Made by a program: the position numbers and the translations under genes | Origin: Microtetraspora sp. NBRC 13810 | Lineage (GTDB): Bacteria > Actinomycetota > Actinomycetes > Streptosporangiales > Streptosporangiaceae | Assembly (NCBI RefSeq): GCF_030268685.1 | Contig: NZ_BSRQ01000030.1 | Span: 24,676 to 88,675 of the forward strand | Direction of reading: 5' to 3' | DNA length: 64,000 nt | The notes under the pieces: generated by a model | Databases searched by the model: none | Seen by the model: only the letters and a program-made list of their open reading frames with translations | What the model was told of the DNA's origin: nothing | In this document: in pieces, positions 12,131 through 21,400 of the stretch | How the letters are laid out: the number at the start of each line of letters is the position of its first letter | How positions within the stretch are numbered: position 1 is the stretch's first letter

Positions 12131-12182
12131 GCACCGGCCGTGTGCTCCGGAGCCGCGGGGAACAGTCCTGCTCGAACGCGCC

Positions 12183-12530
12183 GGCCGAGAACGGTCCCCG
12201 GCCGGCCGCGCGGGCTCTCCTCGACTTCCACCGGGACACTTTGTCGCACAAGTGTTCCGGGCTCACCGAGGAACAGCTCAAGACTGCGGCCGCTCACCCT
12301 TCTGGGCATAGTCCGGCACATGGCCGAGTTGGAGCGCTGGCTGCGCTCGCTGTTCACCGGAAAGCCGGAGAACGACCCGTACAGCACCGAGGAAGACCCG
12401 GACGCCGCATTCTCGACATCGTGACCGCGGACGCCAAGGCCGACCTGGAGCTGGTCCGCCAGGAAATCGAGGCCGTGCCGCTTCGTGACATCGGCGAGTC
12501 CTACTTCGAGAGCGGGACCTCGAACAACGC
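12183..12530 (+). pseudogene. DinB-like (DUF664) protein, frameshifted
   Basis: Three reading frames must be joined to recover one DinB/DUF664-type protein. One frame gives LLDFHRDTLSHKCSGLTEEQLKTAA, the next (after a shift near 12290) LLGIVRHMAELERWLRSLFTG through STEEDPDAAF, and the third (after a shift near 12415) IVTADAKADLELVRQEIEAV. The metal-ligand His in the RHM helix is present, but the C-terminal half of the fold is lost. Two shifts in 350 bp indicate a pseudogene. Confidence 0.7.
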
Positions 12531-12675
12531 CTGGCCGGCGCCCGGCATGCGGCCCAGTCTCCGCCGGCCGACGCTGACCAGCCGAGCGCCCAGCGCTCCG
12601 CTGACGCCGGTCGGGAGCCGGCGTCAGGGAGTCCTCAGTGGAGTTCTCGGGCGCTGCGGCGGGAGAGCGGGGACG

Positions 12676-13047
12676 CTACTCCTGGTTGCAGGATCCTGAC
12701 CTGGCCGAGCGGGCGGCGAAGCCGAAGTTCGGGACGACTCCTCCGGCGGACACCTCACGGTTCGAGCCCTGGAAACCGGGGCTCGAGTAGAAGCACCAGG
12801 GCTCCCCAGTGTTGTTGATCGCGCTGCGGACCGGCGGTGCGAGGTTGGCCTCGTCGCGGATGATGATCTTACGGCTGCCGGTGCCGCCGGGTTCGGTGAA
12901 GGCGCAGACCGCAATGATCAATGGACAGATGAAGTTGGCCGGGGCCGCGACCGGGGCCGCAGTCGCGGCGGCGGGTGTGGGCAGGGCCAGTCCCGTGCCC
13001 GCGGTCGCGGCGGCTGCCGCGACCGCCGCCCAGCGGATGCGTTTCAT
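12676..13047 (-). CDS. Small secreted protein, peptidase-inhibitor I36-like
   Basis: A 123-residue secreted protein. A Lys/Arg-containing start and Ala-rich hydrophobic segment (MKRIRWAAVAAAAATAG ... PAAATAAP) form a signal peptide with cleavage likely near residues 30-35. The mature ~90 residues contain four Cys and the pattern WCFYSSPGFQGSNREVSAGG, resembling the crystallin-like I36 metalloprotease-inhibitor family of actinomycetes (SMPI type). A role as exported protease inhibitor is family inference. It stands alone and converges on the DinB remnant. Confidence 0.65.
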   Translation of the reverse strand: MKRIRWAAVAAAAATAGTGLALPTPAAATAAPVAAPANFICPLIIAVCAFTEPGGTGSRKIIIRDEANLAPPVRSAINNTGEPWCFYSSPGFQGSNREVSAGGVVPNFGFAARSARSGSCNQE

Positions 13048-13639
13048 GTTCCACTCCTTTGTGGCTGCCTGGGGGTTGACGCAGTCGACCCGATTAATAA
13101 CACAGAGTAGTCACTGGTGACAGGCAGTGAACAAGGCTGTGGCCGTGGCGACAGCGGGGGCTGCCCGGCCCGTGGGGAGCCGAGCGCAGGGATCAGCGAT
13201 GCGAAGGAGGAGCCGCCCGACGCCGGCGCCGCCGCCCGGCGAGGTTGGCGAGCGCGGACCGCCGGCAGGGGGCGTCGCGCGGACCTGACCCAGCCGATGC
13301 CAGGGTGGTTGAGCGGCACGTCCAGGTCGCCGGCCCGACAGGGGGAACCCGGGGGCGCGCCTGGCGCCGCCGATACGGGTCGAGAACCGCCGTGACTGGC
13401 TCCAGCCACCCGGCGCGCGCCAGGCGGTCTTTCCAAACTACGGAGAGCCGCACCGCTCTGGCCGAGATCGGTTTCTGTACAGGGGCAGCGCACATCCAAC
13501 GACTACTACCTGTTATCAGAGAGCTACTTTCTGTGACCGAGATCGTCGATGTATCAAAAGGGAGACGAGCTCTCATGAGCTGTCGGACGCCCCCGGGATC
13601 GCCAGTCGGACGTTCCCACGGAGGAAAGGAAGAAGCGAC
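13048..13639. other. 592-bp gap upstream of RiPP precursor, no gene recognised
   Basis: No convincing gene was found on either strand. Several frames are open, but their products are Arg/Pro-rich shadow translations without family features. An AT-richer patch at about 13090-13115 (GATTAATAACACAGAGTAG) and another at 13500-13560 may hold the promoters of the secreted protein (leftward) and of the RiPP precursor (rightward). Confidence 0.4.
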
Positions 13640-13783
13640 GTGCATGACAACGACGCAGTGCTGAAGCTGGACGTCGAGACGCTGGAGGTGAGTGGTGAGG
13701 TCGCCTACGGCAGCCTGACGGCGGGACACGGAGTCCACGAACTGGCCTCCTCCGGCGAATATGGCTGGAGCCACATGGTGTGA
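13640..13783 (+). CDS. Thiopeptide-type RiPP precursor peptide with cysteine-free core
   Basis: A 47-codon gene. The GTG start has an AAGGAAG ribosome site 7 nt upstream. The leader (VHDNDAVLKLDVETLEVSGE) is acidic and helical, and continues with SLTAGHG and VHELA. The SLTAGHG box closely matches the end of thiopeptide leaders I recall for thiomuracin (TbtA) and GE2270 (TpdA), ESLTAGHGMTEVGA. Cleavage after ELA would release the 11-residue core SSGEYGWSHMV, with Ser at 1, 2 and 8 and no Cys. Thiopeptides need Cys for thiazoles, so the product would be azole-poor, as in pyridine-closed pyritides. LanB-like and eliminase-like remnants lie immediately downstream. Confidence 0.75.
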   Translation: MHDNDAVLKLDVETLEVSGEVAYGSLTAGHGVHELASSGEYGWSHMV

Positions 13784-13891
13784 GCGTTCGGGCCGTGACC
13801 GGGCGCACGCCCGCAGGCCCGACACGAGGGGGACCCGGCCGTTCGTTGAGAGTGGTGCGGGTTTCCCGCACGACGGGGACAGGGCGGCAGG

Positions 13892-15267
13892 GTGGCGCAG
13901 GAAGATGGCGAGAACGGCAACCTCCTCGGCGCGGGCGAGCAGGTTCCGGCCGCGTGCGGCGTGTCATGGTGGGTTCATGCGGACGTTGTCGTCCGGGTGG
14001 CCGGCCTGCCGATGCGGTCGTTGGAGGGCTTGCGCGCCGAGCGTACCTGGCAGCAGATAGGGCGGCTGCGCGAGGGGCAGGCTTATTGGCGGGGCGAATC
14101 TCGGCGGCTGGCGGACATGTTGGAGGCGCATATCGGCACTGTCGAGCCGGGCCGGCGGCGCGGCCTGCTGGTGGCGTTGCGGCGGGCGGTGTTCGGCGGG
14201 CGGGCGCTGCGCGGGCGGATCGATCCGGCGCAGCTGGGCGCGGTGCTGCCGGCGGGGCTGGACATGGAACTGGCGGCCTGGCAGGACGGGCAGGCGCGGC
14301 TGGCGCGTGAGGCCGAGCGGCTGTCCGCGGTGCCGGCGGCCGAGATCGGCGGCTGCGGGCAGGCGGTGCCTGGCTGGATGGCCGAGGCCGGGGTTCGGCA
14401 CGGGCTCTGGCATGCCAGCCCGGTGCTGGCCGGTGAGCTGGACAAATGGCTGGCCGCAGCGCCTGGGACGATGGCCGAGCGCAAGGTGGTGTCGCGGCTG
14501 GCCCGGTACCTGTCCCGGGTGGTGGTCAAAACCAGTCCGTTCACCACATTCACCGCCTGGGGTCTGGGCCGCTTAACGGCGGCCCCGCCGTCGGCCCACT
14601 CCCCTGCGTCCGCCGGGATCGTGCAGGTGGACGCGTGGTTCACCCAGCGGTGCGCGTGGGCGATGGCGGCCCGCGACGATCTGGGCCCGCGGCTGCCGCT
14701 GCGCCTGAACTCCAGTGCGACGGACGGACCTGACGCCGTGGTGTTCCTGGGCGCCGCAGCCGGCGAGCCGGTGCACGAGATCCGGCTCACCCCGATGCTG
14801 CGCGCCTGCTTGCGGGCGGTCCGGACCCGCCCGTCACGACACTGTCCTGACGGAGCAGGTGCCGGCAGGCGATCGGGAGGCGTGGCAGCCGGTCTGCGCC
14901 GAGTTGAACGCGCTGCGGCCGTGGGCGGGCCTCATCGAGGCGCACCTGCCGCTGCGGCTGGCCACCTCCGCCTGGGCGGCACAGGCGCTGGGGTCCGCCG
15001 GCAGCCTGCCCTACCTGCGGTTCTATCGCCTGCTGAGTGAAGCCGCGGTGCCGGAGCCGGCCGGGTTCCTGCAGGCCGATCCCGCTCGGCCCTCTGCCGC
15101 AAGCGCCGTTGCTTCCCTTCGCAGGCTGGCGCTGCTGCGCCACAGCGCCCGCCACCTGCTGTACGGGCGGTCTGCAGCCCCGCCGCCGCGCCCGGACCCG
15201 ATGCCGCCCACCCCGTACCGGCCGGCCGAATGGGGCTGCTCCCAGGCCAACCAGTGGCAGGCGATGA
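13892..15267 (+). pseudogene. LanB-like tRNA-dependent glutamylating dehydratase, frameshifted and truncated
   Basis: The frame starting near 13892 encodes the N-terminal part of a lantibiotic dehydratase. VVVRVAGLPMRSLEGLRAERTW is the usual opening and AERKVVSRLARYLSRVVVKTSPFTTFTAWGLG is the hallmark LanB motif. Around 14820-14835 the frame shifts and continues with LNALRPWAGLIEAHLPLRLATSAWAAQ, another LanB landmark. The recovered ~460 residues are well short of a full glutamylation enzyme (~800), so an internal deletion is likely too. In thiopeptide and pyritide pathways this enzyme glutamylates core Ser using Glu-tRNA. The exact start is uncertain. Confidence 0.75.
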
Positions 15268-15949
15268 CGCGCCCTGCACACCACCTTGACCAGCTCGAAC
15301 GCCTACCGGCCTGCCCTGCCCGAACACGTCTGGCGCCACCCGGCCGCAGCCGCGGCCCGGGCCGCCGGGACCGGCCCGCTGCCGATCGTCTACACCCGGC
15401 TCGCCCACCTGGCCGCCAACCGGCTCGGCATCGGCCCCCGCCAGGAACACCACATCGCCGCCCTGGCCCGAACCGCCCTGGCCGACCGCTACACCGCCAG
15501 CAAAGAGGCGCTGGCGCGGCGGCTTGCGCACCGTGCTGGAGGCCGCCGACGGCGCCGGCGGGCCGAAGGCGCTGATCCGGGACTGGGCCGCGCTGCTGCA
15601 CCGCTACTCAGCCCGCGCCACCGAACTGATCGCATCCGGCCGGCTGCCGATCTCCGACGCCGACACCCCCGCCCCTCGGGGCTTGCTCCGCTCGGATTCC
15701 CTGATCGATGGGCTGGCCGCCAACCGGCATGTCCGGCAGTTCCGGAACACCGTCGAATACCAGCGCTACCGCCTGCTGCTCAACTACACCTACGGTCTGC
15801 TGACCCGGCTGCGCGTCAAGCCCGTCGAACGTGGCCTGCTGTGCCATCTGGCCGCCGCCACCGTCGAGAACGCCTTCGACGTCGAGTTCGCCGCCCGCTT
15901 CCGCGACTTCCTCGACCATCCGCACGAGCTGGAAGGCAGCCACCGATGA
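15268..15949 (+). pseudogene. Thiopeptide-type glutamate eliminase / LanB C-domain remnant, frameshifted
   Basis: After a frame change near 15265 the sequence reads RALHTTLTSSNAYRPALPEHVW and LAHLAANRLGIGPRQEHHIAALA. After another shift near 15525 it continues LRTVLEAADGAGGPKALIRDWAALLHRY and RNTVEYQRYRLLLNYTYGLLTRLRVKPVERGLLCHLAA. This resembles the C-terminal lantibiotic-dehydratase/thiopeptide_ocin domain that eliminates glutamate to give dehydroalanine, as in TbtC-like partners. The assignment of C versus D (pyridine synthase) partner is uncertain. Its stop overlaps the TauD-like ATG by 4 bp, so the three genes once formed one operon. Confidence 0.6.
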
Positions 15950-16474
15950 CCGCGTCGACGCCCACCACTTTCACCACCGGCAGGCCACGTTGGCAGCAGC
16001 ACCGCCCAGGCCCGTTCGGCCTGTTGCTGACCGGCGACGGCACCATCGGCCTGGACGACCTGCCGCCCGCCGCCCTGCTGCAACTGGTCGCCCAGGAGCA
16101 TCTGCTCATTCTGCGCGGCCTGCCCACGGTTCTCACCTGTGAGGAGTTCGAGGAGTTCGGCTGCGCTCTGGGGGAGCCCATCCTGTGGTCCGACCGGCCG
16201 GCCTTCTTCGTCCAAGCCCAGCCTGACCCCGACAGTTACATCTTCGAGACCGGCTTCATGCCCATCCACTGGGACGGCGTCTCCGCCGAGGAACAAACCC
16301 CCGACCTGCAGATCTTCCAGTGCGTGCAGGCCGTCGAGGCCGAGGTTGGCGGGGCGACACTGTTCTGCGACACCCGACAACCGCACCCTGCTGCACACCC
16401 GCCAGCCCTATCCCCCCGGCACGCCACGCCTGCTACACCGCATCACCACCCGGCACACGACCAGGCGCGAGTGA
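15946..16474 (+). pseudogene. TauD/TfdA-family Fe(II)/2-oxoglutarate dioxygenase, internally deleted
   Basis: The first ~145 residues are a normal TauD-family N-terminus. LLILRGLPTVLTCEEFEEFGCALGEPI is followed by the iron-binding HWDG box (HxD) and GGATLFCDT. The frame is then lost near 16375, and sequence in the next frame jumps straight to the family's C-terminal end (DNRTLLHTRQPYPPGTPRLLHRITTR). Roughly 100 residues are missing, probably including the distal iron His and the substrate loop. It once belonged to the RiPP operon (ATGA overlap) and may have hydroxylated the peptide. Confidence 0.75.
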
Positions 16475-17239
16475 ACGGAGCCTGCGCTGTCACAGAGGAA
16501 GCCGGAGCACACCGGCGCGCGGCACGGACTTCGGCAGGATGAGCCTGCCCATCGCGCAGTAACGCCCCCGCCGGCATCCTGTGAGCCGTGATGGCCACTT
16601 CCGGCGCAATCCCCGGCCCTTTTGCGTGAGCTTCGACATAAGCCCTGAATCGCTGCGCAACGGGAGCGGAGCGGCTGGGCGCCGTGTTCGGCCCCTGGGA
16701 GTCCTCGGCATCCCCACGCTATCCGCCCGAAGGCCGGGGCGCATGGGTCGCAGCCGGTAAGCACGCCAGGTGGCGGGGTGCGGCGGGGGCGAGCCGATGG
16801 CCGGCACAGGCAGTGACGGGCCGTCAGCAGGAGGGCCGCGGAGAGGCGGCGGCAGGACGGCGGCGGGTGGCCGAGTCGGTGCGGGCATGGGCGGATTCAC
16901 CATGCGGATTCACCATGCGGATCGCCGGGAGGGGCGGCGACAGGGGTTATGGGACGGGGGGCGCGGACGTGGGGGATGCGGCGAAATTTGATCTTAAGGT
17001 CACCGTAACAGCCGCATCCACCTTTGGCCAGATACAAGCGGAAGTTCTGACACCTCCAGCGCTACTTATTGACATTTCGCCGAAAATGTCGCGTACTTCG
17101 ATCGAATGTCGATCTCACTACCCCCCACAGCATCACCGATCACGACGCGACCGGTCCAGGCCAAGACCCACGTCGCGCGAAAGCAGTGTCCCGAGCACCC
17201 GCAAGTCACCCTCACGCAAGCGTCACCGATTGGGGAACC
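16475..17239. other. 765-bp gap between RiPP remnant and laccase gene
   Basis: No gene is supported here. The left part continues the decayed RiPP region. The right part (about 16985-17110) is less GC-rich (TTTGATCTTAAGGTCACC, TTATTGACATTTCGCC), making it the likely promoter region of the laccase gene. A small tandem repeat at 16891-16922 is listed separately. Confidence 0.4.
16891..16922 (+). repeat. 13-bp direct repeat, 2.5 copies
   Basis: The unit GCGGATTCACCAT occurs twice in tandem and a third time partially, in intergenic DNA. Nothing shows a function. It could be slippage in decaying sequence or iterated binding sites. Confidence 0.8.
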
Positions 17240-18244
17240 ATGACCGAGGTAGGCAGAGGCACGGCGAAAAGCCTGCTCTCCCGGCGTGCCTTCACCACGT
17301 CCGCGGCGGCTGCCGCGCTGGCACCATTGGTCACAGCGAATCAGACCGCGGCATCGACCCAGGCCGGCACGACCATGGGCGCGGTCCGCCGCATCACCCT
17401 GTACGCCGAGCGGCTGGAGGACGGCCAGTTGGGCTACGGCCTGGAGCCCGGCAAGGCCACGATTCCCGGGCCGCTCATCGAGATGGTCGAAGGCGACACG
17501 CTTGAGATCGAGATGGTCAACAACCTGGACGTGACGGCGAGCCTGCACGTCCACGGGGTGGACTACGACGTGGCCAGCGACGGTACGAGGCTGAACGACA
17601 GCGTGGTCGAGCCCGGTGGCCGGCGCACCTACATCTGGCGCACCCACGCGCAGGGCAGGCGCGGGGGCGGCGCCGGCATCGAGCCCGGCAGCGCGGGCTA
17701 CTGGCACTACCACGACCACGTGGTGGGGACCGATCACGGCACGGGCGGCATCCGGCAGGGGCTGTACGGCCCGCTGGTGGTCCGGCGGAAGAAGGACGTC
17801 AGGCCGGACAAGACGTTCACCGTCGTCTTCAACGACATGATGATCAACAATCGCCCCGCGCACCAGGCGCCGGAGTTCGTCGCCAAGGTCGGCGAGCGGG
17901 TGGAGTGGATCGTGATCACCCACGGCGAGTTCTACCACACGTTCCACATCCACGGGCACCGCTGGGCCGACAACCGCACCGGCATGCTGGAGAGCCTCGA
18001 GGACCCGAGCCGGATCATCGACACCAAGATCACCGGGCCCGCCGAGTCGTTCGGCTTCCAGCTGATCGCGGGCGAGCGCGTCGGCCCGGGGGCGTGGATG
18101 TACCACTGCCACGTCCAGAGCCACTCCGACATGGGGATGGCCGGCATCTTCACGGTGACGGACGCGGACGGGAACGTGCCGGGTCAACCGGGCGGCGGTC
18201 ACTCGGGCGGCGGTCACGCAGGCGGTGACCACGCGGGCCACTGA
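17240..18244 (+). CDS. Two-domain multicopper oxidase (small laccase type)
   Basis: A 334-residue exported oxidase. The N-terminus carries a Tat-type signal ([16 protein letters not shown]). Copper motifs lie at about residues 103 (HVHGV), 155 (HYHDHV), 233 (HTFHIHGH) and 289 ([12 protein letters not shown]), the arrangement of two-domain bacterial laccases (SLAC) that trimerise. It oxidises phenolic or metal substrates with O2. The C-terminus is an unusual Gly/His tail ([17 protein letters not shown]) that could bind copper. ATG 17240 is chosen because it begins just before the signal; upstream in-frame sequence is not protein-like. Two more exported redox-linked genes follow. Confidence 0.93.
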   Translation: MTEVGRGTAKSLLSRRAFTTSAAAAALAPLVTANQTAASTQAGTTMGAVRRITLYAERLEDGQLGYGLEPGKATIPGPLIEMVEGDTLEIEMVNNLDVTASLHVHGVDYDVASDGTRLNDSVVEPGGRRTYIWRTHAQGRRGGGAGIEPGSAGYWHYHDHVVGTDHGTGGIRQGLYGPLVVRRKKDVRPDKTFTVVFNDMMINNRPAHQAPEFVAKVGERVEWIVITHGEFYHTFHIHGHRWADNRTGMLESLEDPSRIIDTKITGPAESFGFQLIAGERVGPGAWMYHCHVQSHSDMGMAGIFTVTDADGNVPGQPGGGHSGGGHAGGDHAGH

Positions 18245-18409
18245 CGGCCGCGCACGGCCGGCCCGCCCCCGGCCGCCCCCGAGACCGGACCCGGTCGCCC
18301 CATGCCGTACGAGCACGGCCCCACGCAGACCTCGACACCCCGGACCGCGGCCGACCCCCGAACTCGTCCGCAAACGGTCCCGAACCACCCTCGATCCCAA
18401 GGAGCAATG

Positions 18410-21400
18410 ATGGGTCGAACAGGCCATTTACCGCCCCGCCCACCCGCCTGGCGACGTGTACTGATCACGATGTCGAGTGCCGTCCTGGTGCTCGGACTGG
18501 CGACCCCGACCGCCGTGCCGGCCCAGGCACAGGCGCGGCTACAGGCACAGGCCCCCGCCGCCGCCAAGAAGCCCGCCGTCAACGTGCTGGTCTTCAGCGG
18601 TCAGGCCGCGCAGCAGGACGACCCGGTGCGGGCGGCCGCGACGGCGATCAGGGAACTGAGCAAGAAGAACGGGTTCTCCGTCGAGGAGGCCCAGGATCCG
18701 GCGGTCTTCACCGCCGACAACCTGGCGCGGTTCCGCGGCGTGGTGTTCCTGTCCGCCAACGGCGTGAGCCTGGACGAATCGCAGCTAGCCGCCTTCCAGG
18801 CGTACATCAGGGGCGGCGGCGGGTTCGTCGGCATCCGCGACGCCGCCCGCGCGCAGGTGGACTCGGCCTGGTTCACCGAACTGATCGGCACCCGCCCCGT
18901 CGGCGCCCTCCCCATCGCGGAGAAGGTGACGGAGGCCGCGGCGAGCGCGGAGAACCCGCCGAACGAGACCAAGGACAAGGTTTTCGACGGGGACAACGAC
19001 ACCAAGTGGCTGGCCCGGACGCCGACCGGGTGGGTGCAGGGCAAGCTGGAGAAGCCCGTCGCGGTGGCGCACTACGCGCTGACGTCGGCCAACGACTCCG
19101 CCGGCCGGGACCCGAAGGACTGGACCCTCCAGGGCTCGCAGAACGGGACGACCTGGACGGATCTCGACAAGCGCAGCGGGGAGACCTTCCCCCAGCGGTT
19201 CCAGAGCAAGGAATACAAGTTCGAGAACACCACGGCGTACCAGTACTACCGGCTCAACATCACCGCGAACAGCGGTGAGCCCCTGACCCAGCTCGCCGAG
19301 CTGCGGCTGTTCGGGCCCGACTCCGCGCCTCCCCCCGCGGCGAAGGAGCAGAAGGCCGTCGTGGACATCCTCGACCGCCGGCATCCGGCGAACGAGGGAC
19401 TTCCGCTCACCCTGTCGCGGACCGACAAGTGGCTGAGCTGGAACCCCAACCCGGTGGGCAAGGTCCACACGATCGCGCAGGTCGAGGAGTGGACCTACAA
19501 CCCGAGCATGAACGGCAACGGCCCGTTCCATCCGGTCTCCTGGTGCCGTGACTACGACGGCGGCCGGTCCTTCTACACCGGCATGGGCGGCACCGCGGCG
19601 AGCTACACCAGCGACAAGCAGTTCCGCACACACCTCGCCGGCGCCATCCGGTGGGCAACCGGCATCGTCCGGGGCGACTGCCAGGCGACCATCGCGGCCA
19701 ACTACACCACGGAACGGCTGACCACGCCGAACACGCAGGGCCAGCTCAACCAGATCGGCGAGCCGCACGGCCTGACCATCGCGCCGAACGGCAAGGTGTT
19801 CTACATCGGCAAGGCGGCATGCGCCACCGGCCCGATCCCCGACTGGAACGACCCGAAGGTGGGCCTCGGCTGCGGCACCATCCACCAGTGGGACCCAAGG
19901 ACCAAGCAGGTCAAGCTGCTGACCACGCTGCCCGTCATGGGCAACCGCGGCAGCGGCGACGAGCTGGTCAAGAACGAGGAGGGCCTGGTCGGCATCACCC
20001 TCGACCCGGACTTCGCGGAGAACGGCTGGATCTACGCGTACTGGATGCCGCACGCGTCGATCGACCGGGACAGGCGCATCGGCAAGCGGACGATCTCCCG
20101 GTTCGACTACGACTCGCGGACCCAGACGATCGACCAGAGCAGCCGCAAGGACCTCCTGCAGTGGGACACCCAGATCCACAGCTGCTGCCACGCGGGCGGA
20201 GGCATGACCTTCGACGAGGCCGGCAACCTCTACATCGGCACCGGTGACAGCAACTCCTCCGGCGGATCCGGCGGTTACTCCGGGAACAACTGGACCCAGG
20301 ACTACAAGGGCACCTCGTTCCAGGACGCCCGCCGTACCTCCGGCAACACCAACGACCTCAACGGCAAGATCCTCCGCATCCATCCGGAGCCCGACGGCAC
20401 CTACACGATCCCCGAGGGCAACCTGTTCACCGGCGAGGAAGAGGGCGGCGGCAAGACCCGCGCGGAGATCTGGGTGATGGGCGTCCGCAACATCGCGCGG
20501 CTGGAGTGGGACAAGAAGAACGACTGGATCACGGCCGGCTGGGTCGGTCCGGACGCCGGCGGCCCGAGCGAGACGTGGGGACCGGCGAAGTACGAGACCG
20601 TGACGGTTCTCACCTCCGCCGGCAACCAGGGCTGGCCGTACTGCATGGGCGACAATCAGCCCTACCGCGACCGCAGCAACAGCAACGCCACCCAGCCCGC
20701 CGAGTGGTACGACTGCGACAACCTGAAGAACACCTCGCCGCGCAACACCGGCCTCGTCGACATCCCGCCGGCGCGCGACAACATGATCTGGTACTCGCCG
20801 CAGGGCGGCGGCCCGGTCTACCCGAAGCGGCAGGACGGCAGCGGTCTCCCGACGTACAAGCAGGGCGAGGAGACCTTCACCATGCCCTACCTCAAGGGCG
20901 GCGGCCAGGCGGTCATGTCGGGCCCGACCTACCACCGCTCCCAGACCGACACCGACAGCGGGGTCGCGTGGCCGGAGTACTGGGACAACAAGTGGTTCAT
21001 CGGTGACCAGTCCAACGGCAACAACCGCATCGCCGTGACCGTGAACCCGGAGACCGCCCGGGACGCGGGCCGGCCGGCGTTCGCCGAGGACCTGCGGAAC
21101 ATCATCCCGGCCGGCGGCGGCGCCAACCAGCTCCAGTCGTGGATGGACGCGAAGTTCGGTCCCGACGGCGCGCTCTACATGCTCGACTACGGCAGCGGCT
21201 TCTTCAGCCTGCACGCCAACCAGAAGCTGGTCCGCGTCACCTACAAGGGCGGCCCGGCGACGCCGAACCCGGACGCCGCCGTGGCGCGTCCCGCCCGGCA
21301 GAACGCCGAGCCGAAAACGATGACGTTCTCCAGTGCCAAGGCCGGCGGCGTGGCGTGGGAGTGGGACTTCGGCGACGGCAGCGCGCCGTCGACGGAGGCC

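Noticed and set aside
13090..13130. Short inverted repeat (CACTG ... CAGTG) in the gap before the RiPP precursor
   Set aside because: Five-base arms occur by chance and there is no positional support.
13245..13664. Open frames in the gap considered as an insertion-sequence fragment
   Set aside because: No transposase motif, inverted ends or target duplication could be seen.
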